DNA from: Isoetes taiwanensis
Taxonomy: Eukaryota > Streptophyta > Lycopodiopsida > Isoetales > Isoetaceae
DNA length: 64,000 bases
Assembly (NCBI GenBank): GCA_021234155.1
Contig: JAJEKV010000001.1
Span: 24,537,189-24,601,188, forward strand
Direction of reading: 5' to 3'
Translations under genes and position numbers: made by a program
Part shown: in pieces, positions 23,410 through 34,650 of the stretch
Numbering within the stretch: the first letter of the stretch is position 1
Layout of the letters: each line of letters starts with the position of its first letter
Notes under the pieces: generated by a model
Seen by the model: the letters and a program-made list of their open reading frames with translations, nothing else
Database searches by the model: none
Told to the model about the DNA's origin: nothing

Positions 23410-24960
23410 TAATGCAAATAGAGCCAATGGATACATGCTTTTTCATGGAGTAGATGAGCGCGGAGTAACATTGGCAGGCCCCTCAATATGGAATTTATGT
23501 GGCGTTGATAATGTGTCGTCTTAAAACATTTCAAGGGTGCTGGCATCATAAGCTTCTTGGCGAAGCAGCCATCAAGAGTATTACTGAGAGCTGTGATCGC
23601 CTCGGGTTTGCACTTAGATGCAGGTGCTCTGCACATTCATCCCAGCGACCAACAGGCTCCTCTTTTTTTCCACTTGATGCAGGCTTTTTGGGCATTCTGA
23701 GGCCCCATTCCATAGTGTAGCGGAGTTGAGGGAGACAAGTAACGTCCATGCGGCCAAATTCTAAAGTGAGCGATGTGTCTATCAAGAGCTTTCCTCCTTG
23801 AAAAAGGCAAAACGCACATTTCACCTTGATGCTCACGGTACTGGGACTGTGGACTTCTTTGAGGGCCCGTGTCGAAAGCTTCTTGCATGCTCCAAGTCAT
23901 TCCAAGTGGCAGGGAAATCACTTGGGCCCCAGGCCTGGAAACCACCGTACAAAAGCACGAGTTCTACTACTTGCGCATCTTGAATAGGTGCGTTCTTTGA
24001 GCTCAATCATAAGCTACGCCTTGTGGCTGTATCCTCCATTGCATACAGTGCCTTCCAACACCATTGAGGCGGTGGATGGAATTATCCAGTTCTTAGCGGC
24101 AGGAACTCCACCCCCAAATGTTGTAGCGAAACCACTTCAACATTTTGGCCCACGATAAATGAGGATTGGAGACCTTGGGCGTGATGCGGGCGATACGAAC
24201 TACCTTAGTTTTGGCTAAGTTGGCGCGCGTATCGAGTCCACACGGCAAAAATAATGTTGAGCATCGAGATGGCATTGCATATACTTATGAGTGTGTGCTA
24301 GAAGGTCCCATCGCCGGCATTGATCAGGTACGCACGATGATGCAATTGTAAGAGAGTGAACTGATTACACCTCCAGTATGAGCGAACCATCTCTCGATTG
24401 ATCCAATATCTGACCAAATAATGTGTAGGAGAGAGGCTATCACAACGGACCCAAATCTGCTCTCCGAATGGTTATTCGCTAGTTGCAGCCGGATAGTACA
24501 TGTCTCCTTATAGCCTATACGCGCATTGCGGTTCGGCCGAGGGGACGTCTAAATTTCTTTGCAATCACTGCCTGATTTTCGAGAGCAGTGTCAAAAGCCT
24601 TGGCGAAGTCTCACGAAAGCAGTAATACAGATCTTGCCAGCGGTTTCTGTCCTCAACTAAGTCGCATCATGAAGATATGATCTATGGTTGAATGCCTTTA
24701 CTGAATCTGCATGTATATGAATACGCACTCCTGTGCCCTCTTGCCCATCCACGTCTCTTTATCGCTCAAGGATCCCGACGAGGAACACCTGAAACTTCTT
24801 GGTGATCACTTGATGGTTCGGTAATTGGCGGGGCAATCGGGGTCTCACCTTGTAGATTGAGACTGACCCTAACTGATGGTCCATTGGGGGAAAACCCATA
24901 TTGTATTGGGCTGTATCGGTTGAATGCAGTTACCATGGATAGTCTTGCCCATGAGTAACT
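23410..24960 (-). pseudogene. Degraded LINE reverse transcriptase
   Basis: Reading the minus strand from 24,960 downward, fragments in different frames follow the order of a LINE ORF2 RT: 'NYRTIK' (about 24,825), 'GKRAQECVF' (about 24,735), 'STIDHIFMM' (about 24,680), 'DRNRWQDLYYCF' (about 24,640), a degraded GVxxGxxLSPTLFG region (about 24,430), 'RANLAKTKVVRIA' (about 24,200-24,230), then thumb-like 'VELVLLYGG' (about 23,960) and 'LEFGRM' (about 23,760). The FADD-type catalytic motif is not intact. Frameshifts occur every 50-100 bases. The motif set suggests the same LINE type as the endonuclease remnant at 2.8-4.2 kb, but the two do not overlap in domain, so this cannot be tested here. Confidence 0.7.
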
Positions 24961-26216
24961 CTACATGCATGCCATCAAAGTCTGGTGCTTTTCCATTGGC
25001 TGCGACGGTGCAGCCTTGCGCTACCTCTGCCTGTAATTTCCGATGCCCAGGCCATCACTTTGGGGGAGTAATCTTGCTGTGCACCCCTCGGTGTTGTAGA
25101 GGCATTGTAGAGGTGGCCACTGCCCCAGTGCGGAGTGATGTTTTCTCTCCTGAGCACTCTTTCTCATGTTGTGACTCTCTATTTGCCTTTGTTCCATCAT
25201 ATCCTATTTTTCCACCTTTTCATCCTATACCATCATGTATTTCATATGTAGCCATTTTGTTTCATAGTTGACACCTACCAGTTTACCTGGGAGGGCGTTT
25301 CCAAGAAAGTTTAATCAGAACCTAAAGTTGCCTAGCATCCAAGGTTCTATATCATCATTTTTCATCTCTCATGCCTTGCATTCATTTATCACACACTTCA
25401 TACCAAGTAGCTAAAGCAAAAGAAACATGTGTTACCCAAGCACAAAAAAGCACAAAAAGCACAAAAATGCCTGAATCACCCATCTCTAAGTGACATGGCA
25501 TGATGACTAGATAAATATCATCCTCAAGCTACTTTGGACCACTCATCATTTGCCACTTTCATGTCTCTCATTCATCATGTGCCACTAAGCGCAAGGTTTA
25601 CACATCACATCCTCCACATCATCAGGTAGTGACTATGAGCAATTTTGACCAAACTCAAAATTGGTCAACCTAATGATCAAATTACATGGGAAGTGAACCT
25701 ACTAGCCTTGTTTACCCTAAGTTGACCTATTTTTTCACCTTCCTACTACATTTCACCTAATACCACCTCATCATCAAAATATCAAAGGCATTTGGAAATC
25801 TTGAAATTCCATCGAGGGCAAAATGCGCTTGTTTGACCAACTTACATCACCATTGACTTGCTTGAGTCATCATTGATTCATTCCCTTTTTTGAACAAAAT
25901 CAAAGTATTATTTTCCAAAATTTGGCCTTTGCCATCTTGAAGCTCCATGAAAATATGCTACAGCGCGTAAAATCTCAAAAAGACCTATATAGACCTTCAA
26001 ATTTTCATTCTTAGAATAAAATTGCCTTGCCAAAAATACAAAAATTTCTATTCACCCCGACCTAGATTCCTTTCGACCCTCAGCACCCCTCACATTGGCT
26101 CACGGGCGTGTGGGCGATTGAGTACTGCGGATCACGTGGGCGAGACAAACCAATTCTGGAATCCACCTAGATGGAGCTATATATCACACAGTCGACTTTT
26201 GATCTCGGCTTTGTGG
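24961..26216. other. AT-rich DNA before E1
   Basis: Contains simple A-rich words ('gcacaaaaaagcacaaaa' near 25,440) and no recognisable coding region. It ends at the outer edge of the E1 LTR. Confidence 0.5.
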
Positions 26217-28638
26217 TGTTAACCTAAAACACAAATTTTAGCTAACCTCAAAGGAATCTAACCAGAATGGATTTAGAACCTCCAGATCATAGGGTGATCA
26301 ATCCTTGTCATATAAGAAACCAGGAAAATTCATTTTTGAGTACTAGTTTTTTCAAAATCACACTAGAGTCTGAGCGAAAAAAAGCTGTCGAACAAAAGCG
26401 AACTTACCAGACACACCTTGATTTTGAAGATGCGATTGGTGTTATAAGTGAGTCAACAATGAGAGAAAAATGGTGGAGAAGATTTGACTTGATTTGAATA
26501 AGGAGGAATTAAGAAAATACGAGGGTCAAAAGGCAGGTCAAAAAAAGTTGGCGATTGCAAAGCAGAGAGCCAAATTTTACGAGATGGAATTTGATAGGAA
26601 ATTTTAGGTTGGGATACATCTGGAGACAACTAAAAATAGCCTCTAGATCACGTGCAAAAGGTTTGAATAGCAAAAGGATGTTTAGATTTCACGTAAGTAA
26701 ACAAAACCTCAAGAAAGAACAAGCCATATACTTGATTGAAAAGAAATCTTTTTATATGTTTTCTCAGAATGTATAGGTTTCTAGAAGTTCCTATAAGGAT
26801 GAAATACAACTATCGAAGAGGATATAATCTCTAGAATGAGTATTTTTAGTCTTATTTTTTTGCTTTGCTTTTTAAAGAGCAATGCAGAATTACAAAAATG
26901 GATGTACAATGATGAAAGAAAACGTTTTCGAGACCAAGGACTATGCTACTAGCAGTAGTAGTCGAGAAAGTTTGATAATGTCAACGGTATTACCAAAGTT
27001 TGAAAATAATAATGCTTGAGTAATAATGCTTGGAAACAATTTTCAAAGGCCTTGTGGAGTCTTTAGGTGCTTCAAAAATACCAATGAAATAATATGGAAT
27101 GATTATTTAAGTTTGCAATCGAGGTGCTTCGATCTTCGGAAGGTCTAGCGAGCAAGGACTTCAATCTCCCGAGGCAAATAGAGCTGGAATACGAGGCGGA
27201 GGCGGAGCAAAATGATATCAAAATATTCGGTCGCCAAAATCACGAGAGGTATATCTCGAGGCGTGTCGATTTGATCACGGAATCTTTGGTTTAAGAACTG
27301 TTTTCCACAAAACTAGCTCGTGGGGTGATTTAAGGCCCAAATTGAGCAATTTCTATCAAATCAAGTGCCCGCGAGGAGGATCACTTAGGGTCTAGGAAAG
27401 GTTCGGGGCGGTTGGGAGAAAGTGGGCGGGATTCGATCAAGTATAGCCTGAATTGGCGGATTTGGCAGTTCCCCTATTTCTTAGGGTTCAAAATTCTTAA
27501 GGATGATATATCCACGGTAGGAGTCAGTTACGGAGGCTCGGTATATGGAAAAGTCTTGACTCAACGTAAGCTATGCGTGCCGAGAGGGACCTGACCCGTG
27601 TCAGCCCCCACGCCTAACTTACGTGGAAAATTGGGGGATGAACTGGAACTATCACGAATTAGATAGGGTAGATAGGCTGAATGGGTTTTTTATTTTTTGT
27701 ACGCATCGAATTGGTTTGAAGGCCCTCCCAAAGGTTTTCAAATTTAAAAAGGCTATGTTAGCTCTTTTTGCCAAGCTTTCCATCTAGAAGGTTTTCAGGT
27801 CAAAGTAAACATTTAAATTTTGTCCATTTTGACCCATGGTCAATGAATATTTAAAACATAGGGATGGTGAAAAGTCATGGGAAAAGATGGGAAAAAGGTG
27901 TAAATATAGGCTATACTAGGGTTTAGGAAGATGAAATGAGAATGAAAAAGTTTTCTTGCCCTTTGAGTTTTTCAAGATCATTAGGGGGCAATTCTCAATT
28001 GAAGTGGGATCAATAAAAAAAATGGGTAGTGAAATGATGGGAAAAGGTCTCAAAAGTGGAAACATGGTGAAAGGTTATAAAAGGTTCATAGGACATAAAA
28101 AGGTGGATGGGAATGAAGACAAGATGGGTACCCTGCAGCAGCACTTGATTTCAGCTCTCAGTTGTCTCTAATGCTCAAATCATACCTCATAGTGAAGATA
28201 CATTTGCTCAAAGCTAAGGGTCTTCCAAACTTCTATAAAAGGGTCTTCCAAACTTCAAGGCTAGAATAAGAGCATGTTTCACTTCCAATGGCATCCTTGT
28301 ATGTGTGACTTCAAACTACTAATGAAACTCAAGCAAGCTTCATAGGTTGAGCTTTGGTAAAACATCTTGTGCTTCCTTGATAATCTTGCTATAGCCTTTG
28401 CACAGTCTTCAAATCAAAGGAAAATGTTAAACAAATGAGATGTGTCTAAAAGGTATTTTACCTCCAAGGAAAAAGATTAGGCTATAAAGGGAGATCCCCA
28501 ATGCCTTCAAACTTGGTCAAATGTCTTCCCAAACTCTAATGGGATCACAATAGCCTGAAACTTTTCCTTAGAAAATATGGATGAAACAAAAAGTTTTTTG
28601 ATAATAGATGCTAGTCCATGTTGCGGAAATGGGCAACA
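26217..28638 (-). repeat. E1 3' LTR
   Basis: Starts 'tgttaacctaaaac', ends 'gcggaaatgggcaaca'. It matches 34,651-37,042 throughout, with shared landmarks 'gacatgatatatccac'-like and 'tagggatggtgaaaagtcat' segments. Numerous 1-5 bp indels distinguish the copies. Confidence 0.9.
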
Positions 28639-29659
28639 TCTCCTCAAAAGGAAAGAATAGGCTGGTCCCCTCAGCCCTAACAGATGTAGACTTAGGCTGG
28701 GATCTTCAAATCTTGGTGCGGGTTGCCGAATGATGTAGAAGTAATGAAATAGGTGGTATGGGTGTAATATGAACTACTGCTATGGTGGAAATGTGGTGCG
28801 AGCATTGTAGGGAATGAAAATAAAAAGGATAGAAGGTTGAAATGGAATGTAAGGCAACAGCTTATAGGCGAGATGAAAATGGAGGAGAAAAGAATGAACC
28901 TGCATAATGACGGTAAATCAAGGATTAGCATGAGTGCTAAACGAGATGTGGAAAAGTATATATGGATAGCACTCTAGAACTCAATGGAGAAGCAAGGTCT
29001 CATGAAGAATAAGCCCGGTGTAAGCGGATGAAATGTTTTGACAAATATTACTGTCATGACAACATAGAACTCATTAATAGGTAATAATCAAAGCCTTTAT
29101 CCCTTGTGGCCACATTCCTGCAGCTAAGCGAGAAAACACCATATTAAACCTCAAAGGAAATATCTTTGGTCGGAAGAAATATTAAAACCTCAACTTTGAA
29201 ATTATAAACTAACCTATTCTAAGCTAGAACAAATGCTTATATAAAGTGAAGGCTCAACCAGGCATCTTTGGGGCCAATATCTTTTAAAAGGTGTTGGTGA
29301 ATATTAATGGGATTTGGCGGCTCTAATCTTTACCAAGATCTCGCCAACCTATAAGATGAGCAACCCATCCTCCTAGAATCGATAAAGGAGCCTTCCGAAG
29401 GTTTTCAAACTTTGAAAGCTTTCCTTCCTGCAGCATTCCACTTTAAAACTAATTCCATAGGTGCAAACTTGTCCTGTAGTTTGTGAAAGAAGCGGCCTTG
29501 AAAAAATTCGCTGCCTCTTAACCTTCTTCAACAAATTGTAAGAATTCTACCCGCAACAAACCTTTCTTCATCTAATTTTAACGAGAACTTCATACGTAGC
29601 TAAGGAAGAGGAGAAACTCAACTCAAGCTTAGTGCCATCCTTAGAGAAGGTATCTCTAA

Positions 29660-30400
29660 CTCATTGGAATAACGGACCTACTCCATATACTAAAGGCGAA
29701 GGTGGGGCATTAGTAGCTACCTTAGAAGTGATTCTATGAGCCCAAAAGGCATCATATAATTTCAAGTGCCAATCCTTTGGTTTTGGCAAAACTGTTTCGC
29801 AAAAATACCCTTAAGCACTTTGTTAGTAGACTCGAAGCTTGGCCATTTCCTTGAGGATAATAATTTGAGCTTTTCACATGCTTGATCTTGAGGCTTGAAA
29901 CAAAATTAATAACTTCATTAATAAAAAGTAGAGGCCCCTATCCCGGTCAAAATTTTAAAAGGAATGCCAAACCTAGAGCAAATATTCTCATGCAAAAATC
30001 CTAGCGATAGTATGGGCATTTACTTTCCTAAAAATCTTTACTGACCACTTAGTGAACAGATCTGTAGCCAAACAATGTATTCATCTTTGAGAATTTGAGG
30101 ATGGGATTGATAGGGCCAAGATAGTCCAATCCCCAAACTTAAGAAAATGGACAGGGGAGACAATTCACACCTTAAGAGGAGGCGGGGATGCAAAGATTCT
30201 TTTGCCAAAGATCTGGCATTGATGACAAAATTTTATAATATCATAACAATCTTTAAATAAATGAGGCCGAGAAATAACTTGAGACCCTCAATATTTTCTT
30301 GGCGGTTAATATGCAACATAAAATGACCACCACAAACACCTTTGTGATTTTTAAAAGTGCAGGGGGCAGCTTCATCTTCATCAACACATCTTGGAGTACA
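29660..30400 (-). pseudogene. E1 integrase, degraded
   Basis: The integrase would insert the cDNA into the genome. Seen on the minus strand: an HHCC zinc-binding region ('HKGVCGGHF' near 30,340, then 'FKDCYDII' and 'FCHQCQIFGK' near 30,210-30,250). Core pieces follow: 'LGPINP' near 30,110 with the region of the first catalytic Asp, 'FDRDRG' near 29,950 with the second, and 'YYPQGNGQ' near 29,850 just before the expected Glu. Several frames are needed. No clear C-terminal GPY/F module is found before the 3' LTR. Confidence 0.75.
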
Positions 30401-31139
30401 CCATCCTATTTACCTTGCACAAGATGTCACCAACCAGGAGTAAGTCAAACATTTTAACTTAAACTTGTAAGCTTGGATTTTGAAAATTAGGAAGGTATCT
30501 CTTAATCTTGAAGGAACCTCCCTAATAGGTTGTTGCCAACCTTGAGCTAGTATAGTTGACAAATCACATTCATTTTACAACAAGGTTAGTCATTTTCTTC
30601 TTCTTGTATCAACTCCTCATGTTCAAAGTAAGCGTGAGGCAAGTATAAACTTCGGGTTGTTCAATACACTGAATAACCTTTACCTTTAAATCATAGTTAG
30701 GCCTACAAGCCCACTATGAAGTTTAGGTTTTCTAATTTCTTACCATACAAAAAAAGGCATGGGGTTCTCTGCATGTAGATAGTGGCTTGGGATTTTTGTA
30801 AAGATGACCACATCTCTCGATCAAAAAAGATGAACGGCGGACCTCCTTTCTATCTTAGCATACTTCTCTTGATTTGAGACCATTGTTTGCTTGCAAAAGC
30901 AATAGGTATCTATCACGCAAATGGCAACTCAATGCCCTTTTTTTGATAGTTATGTAAACTTTAAATGAAGTAATGAAAGGTCTGAGTTTTTTAAAAGTGT
31001 AGAATGGCAAATAGCCTCTATGATGCGCAAAAAAAGCTCTTTCACACTCATCGGGTCAAACAACGGGCCTATATTTACTTTCTCTTTTTACTAACTTGGC
31101 CTATTCTAGTCAACTTAGAGATAGGACTAATAAGGTGGA

Positions 31140-32080
31140 GAAATTTAGGCACATACACTCTTAAGAAGAGGTCATTCCCATAAATCCCTTGACTTCTTTA
31201 ATTGTCCTGGGTGTTTGAAGCTTTTTTAAAACTATGATCTTCTCTTCAGCTACTTGAAGGCCTTTAAGCGAGAAACCTCATGGCCTAAGAGGCGTTTGGC
31301 CTTTGGATGCCAAAGATGCACTTCTTTGGGTTTAGATTAACTCCAGTTTTTACGCAAATGTAAATATCCTTGTTAGCTCTACGAAATATGATCACTTGTA
31401 CGATTACCTAAGCATAAATCATCAAGATAAACTCTGAATTGCTCCAGAGTCATGTTTTGCAAAGGCGTGTATCCATAGCTCTACGAAATGTAGCAGGGGG
31501 CATTCATTAAGCCAAAAGGCATCCTTTTCATTGCATAAGTTCCCCATGGAGTAATGAAAGGATGTCTTTGGTTGATCTTCTTTTGATGCTAATGCAGTTA
31601 AAACCCGGAGAAACCATCCAAAATGAGTACATAGACTTGCCCGTACTTGCATAAAGTATTTCTTCAAAAAGGCAAAAGGGTAACAATCTTTGGCGGTAGC
31701 TTTATTTAGATCCTCTATAATCCACACATATTCTTAGGAGAACCATTCTTTTTAGGCCCCGGAACAATACAAGAAACCCAGAAGGGTTCACAATGTCAAC
31801 TATCAAACTGACTCCTGCATTTTTGAATAATTCACCTTGATAAGATCTAAAAGTGAGAATTAATTCTTCTCAATCTCTGCATAGCCGGGTTTAGTATCTT
31901 CCACGAACTTTTATCTCAAACTCACAAATGCTCCTATCAACCCCTTTCAATTCTGAATATTCCCATGCAAAAACATCCACCCAATCTTCAAAGTACTTAA
32001 TCATTTTACCTTTGCAATCTTCATCATATAGATCTCCCATTTGCAAAGTCTGGACATCATACCTCCTTTGTACTTCCAAG
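31140..32080 (-). pseudogene. E1 reverse transcriptase, degraded
   Basis: This domain would copy the element RNA into DNA. In order on the minus strand: 'WVDVFAWEYSELKGVD' (about 31,970, the segment that precedes RT in Tat-type elements), 'KPGYAEIEK' (about 31,880), 'DLNKATAKDCYPF' (about 31,700), 'LTALASKEDQPKTSF' (about 31,590), a 'PWGTYAMKRMPFGLMNAP' stretch recovered in a neighbouring frame (about 31,530), the catalytic 'VYLDDL' (about 31,415), then thumb motifs 'NLNPKKCIFGIQ' (about 31,330) and 'VKGFMGM' (about 31,180). At least four frame changes occur. The identification is firm. Confidence 0.9.
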
Positions 32081-32159
32081 TTCTTTGTGTGATTCCTCTT
32101 GTGCTAGGTTGATGGTCAAGATAGGATGAAGCTGAGAGAGTTCATCTTCATCTAGGACA

Positions 32160-32640
32160 TCTTCCTTGATAAACTCCCTCGGAGATGCTCTAAGAGTGTT
32201 TTCTGCACAAAGAATCAGCCTCAAAGTTTTTTAGACCTTGGAATATGATAAATTTCCCAATGATCAAAAAAAGTTAGCAATTCTCCGAGGCTTGTGTGTT
32301 CGGATCTCCATATCTTGATGTTTTGTTTGGTATTCTCCCAAAATCTGTTTGCAAACAAGTTGTGAGTCTCCATAGATAACAATATGGGAGATGTTCATGA
32401 ACCTTGCTTCTGTGGACAGCTGCAATGGGGGGCCCTATATTCTGTTTGCATTAGAAGAAATATTGGGATGAATTCTCCCTATCTTAATCATCGACAAGAT
32501 CGCATCCTTGAAATAGCGGCCCGAAGAAGCAATCCCTAATTTCTTGGACATACCTCCATCAAACCAAAGGTAGGCCTTGTTTTCTTTTGGATCAGGGAAC
32601 TCTACATGAGCAAGTTGATAACCGCGCATTATATCAACAT
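32160..32640 (-). pseudogene. E1 RNase H-like domain located upstream of the RT
   Basis: On the minus strand, 'KAYLWFDGGMSKKLGIASSG' (about 32,520-32,590) gives the first catalytic Asp region, 'STEARFMNI' (about 32,410) the Glu region, 'IYGDSQLVCKQILGEYQ' (about 32,340-32,390) the second Asp, and 'IYHIPRSKNFEADSL' (about 32,210-32,250) the final Asp. This is the pattern of the archaeal-type second RNase H acquired by Tat-group plant retrotransposons. In Tat elements I know it lies after the RT and the ordinary RNase H. Here it clearly lies between protease and RT. Two or more frameshifts interrupt it. Confidence 0.75.
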
Positions 32641-32859
32641 ATAGACCTAAAGCTGTAAACTCCTAACTCTTCTTCTTTAAAATATCCCACATCTATGAAT
32701 CTAATGTTGGCCGAGGAGGTCAGTTTGGTTTTACCCGGTTTAATGGAAGATACTCCATTTGAAATAGTGCAAATACCTTGGACCATATAGGCCTAGCATC
32801 TACTGTTTTTTCATCCACCTTCTTCCCAATAATAAATCATAAATGTTAGCATGATTAAC

Positions 32860-33110
32860 ATTCTCAAAGTCAACAACCACAAATGTAGCTAAGACAATGA
32901 TTCCCCCTGTATTAACACACATTTCTCACCACTCCCTTTGGTACTACCTTAGCATTGGAAAGGATTTTAGAACAATAGAAGTGTTGTCTTCTACTTTTGA
33001 GATTCGATGTCTTCATAACATGATAAGGCATGACATTTAAGGGAGGAACCTCCATCCAACAAAACCTTATCTAAATGGGAGGTACCTAGTAGCACTACAA
33101 AAATAAAAGC
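32860..33110 (-). pseudogene. E1 aspartic protease, degraded
   Basis: The protease would mature the polyprotein. The minus strand gives 'LLDGGSSLNVMPYHVM' around 33,010-33,070, the active-site Asp region in the DGGSS form seen in some plant gypsy elements. The flanking frame is quickly lost. Confidence 0.7.
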
Positions 33111-33359
33111 ACGGATCTTGATTGTGTGCTCGAGGTAAAGACTCTGAAATGTTGTTGCAGTTTAGACAATTTCTTCAACATTTTAGGTATTCTTGATGAA
33201 GCTTTTCCTGTGATGGTGCAATCCTTAATAAAGTTAGTAAGTCTACAGTAACCTTGGAGTTTTTTTCATAAGCAATTCCAAATTCGTCAAGCTCGGAATC
33301 TTTACATTTATACCTTTGAGCAGGGAGGGCTATATCCACGAGGATTTGGCTGAAATGTT

Positions 33360-34640
33360 ACCTTAGGAGCTACACTTGGTGGGGCAGAACTTGCGGATGT
33401 GCACCAGGTGGAGCCCTGCGTTTGCACAACCATAACATCTTGTTCTTCTTGTTCTTACTGCAAGTCTCAATAAAACTAATATTGGACACTGTTTTACCTT
33501 TTTCTTGCTTTGCAAAGGTAATTCTTGACAACTGCGAAACTTCTCTTCATGACCTATCTCTTTGCAAAAGAACAAAGCAGGACATTCTCTACCAAAATGG
33601 CCCTTGTGGCATTTAGGACAAGATCTTGCAAAGCAATTTTCAGCCCTATGATAGGGTTTACCACCCGTTTGTGCATTAGGGTATGGCGAGCTAGAAGAAG
33701 GAGCATTATTACTATTTTTCAACTCCATGAGTTGTTTGGTAACTAAAGAGAGCTTGAGATACCTTACTTATCTCAGATTTCATTTCTGAAACACGAGGTC
33801 CTGGCCTCTTAGAACTTTTGGCTTCTTCTTTTCCTTCAGGCGCATACAGGGCAGCATTAGCATAGTGCGACTCGTGCCGATATCATGATGAGGAGGTAGA
33901 ATGGATCTCACGATTTCATCATCGGCCCGAGATAGCTTAGCATTTCTACTAAATCTCTGACCTTTACAAATGTCTTATGGATTGAATCTAGCTCACAAAC
34001 TTTTGAAGTTTTAATAACTTTCTTATAAATCTTAGGCACAGACATAGGACCTGCGATAAAGAGCAACCCAGATGCAAAGTTGGGTGGGAAACATAGGTTC
34101 CTAATACACGACAAATAAAGTTAAATCTTTCCACATCTTGTTTCACACTTTCACCCAGTTAATAGAAAATTGAGCTCAAAAACAAGGTCACGGGGTGAAG
34201 TAGTCTTACCAAACCTTGTGAGAAACCTTTGTTCCAATTCATCCCACTTAGTACCTATCGACAGGTTCAAAATCCAACGAGGGATAAAGCCTCATCACCT
34301 TTCATGCATTTGATAAAACTCGGCCAAACACGGAACCTTTCTTCTTTCCATGCTCCTCATAATATTCTTCAAAATTCTTCCAAATGGTTTAGCATTCATG
34401 GAAGAATCATAACAAGGGAAGAAAGCAGGGCATAGTGAGCTCAAAATTATAAGGAGCTTGTGGAGGAAAGGCAAAGACGAGAAACATTTGTAACATTCTT
34501 TGTGGGCCGGTAGCCACTTTCATGCTTACCCCTACTAGATCCCGGTTGACTGTTACCTCGGGTTGCTGCCAGTTCAGCGGACTTCAGCTGGTCTTTCTTG
34601 GTGCCATGGAGTTCAACTTCCGGGTGAAAATCTGGTAGGA
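33360..34640 (-). pseudogene. E1 gag, degraded
   Basis: This would be the capsid/nucleocapsid precursor. The clearest part is minus-strand 33,363-33,728: 'CPKCHKGHFGREC' is a CCHC-like zinc knuckle, followed by 'FFCKEIGH', which looks like half of a second. Upstream fragments (33,908-34,114 and 34,150-34,300) plausibly represent the capsid domain but are broken. Confidence 0.75.
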
Positions 34641-34650
34641 ACCTCCAAAA

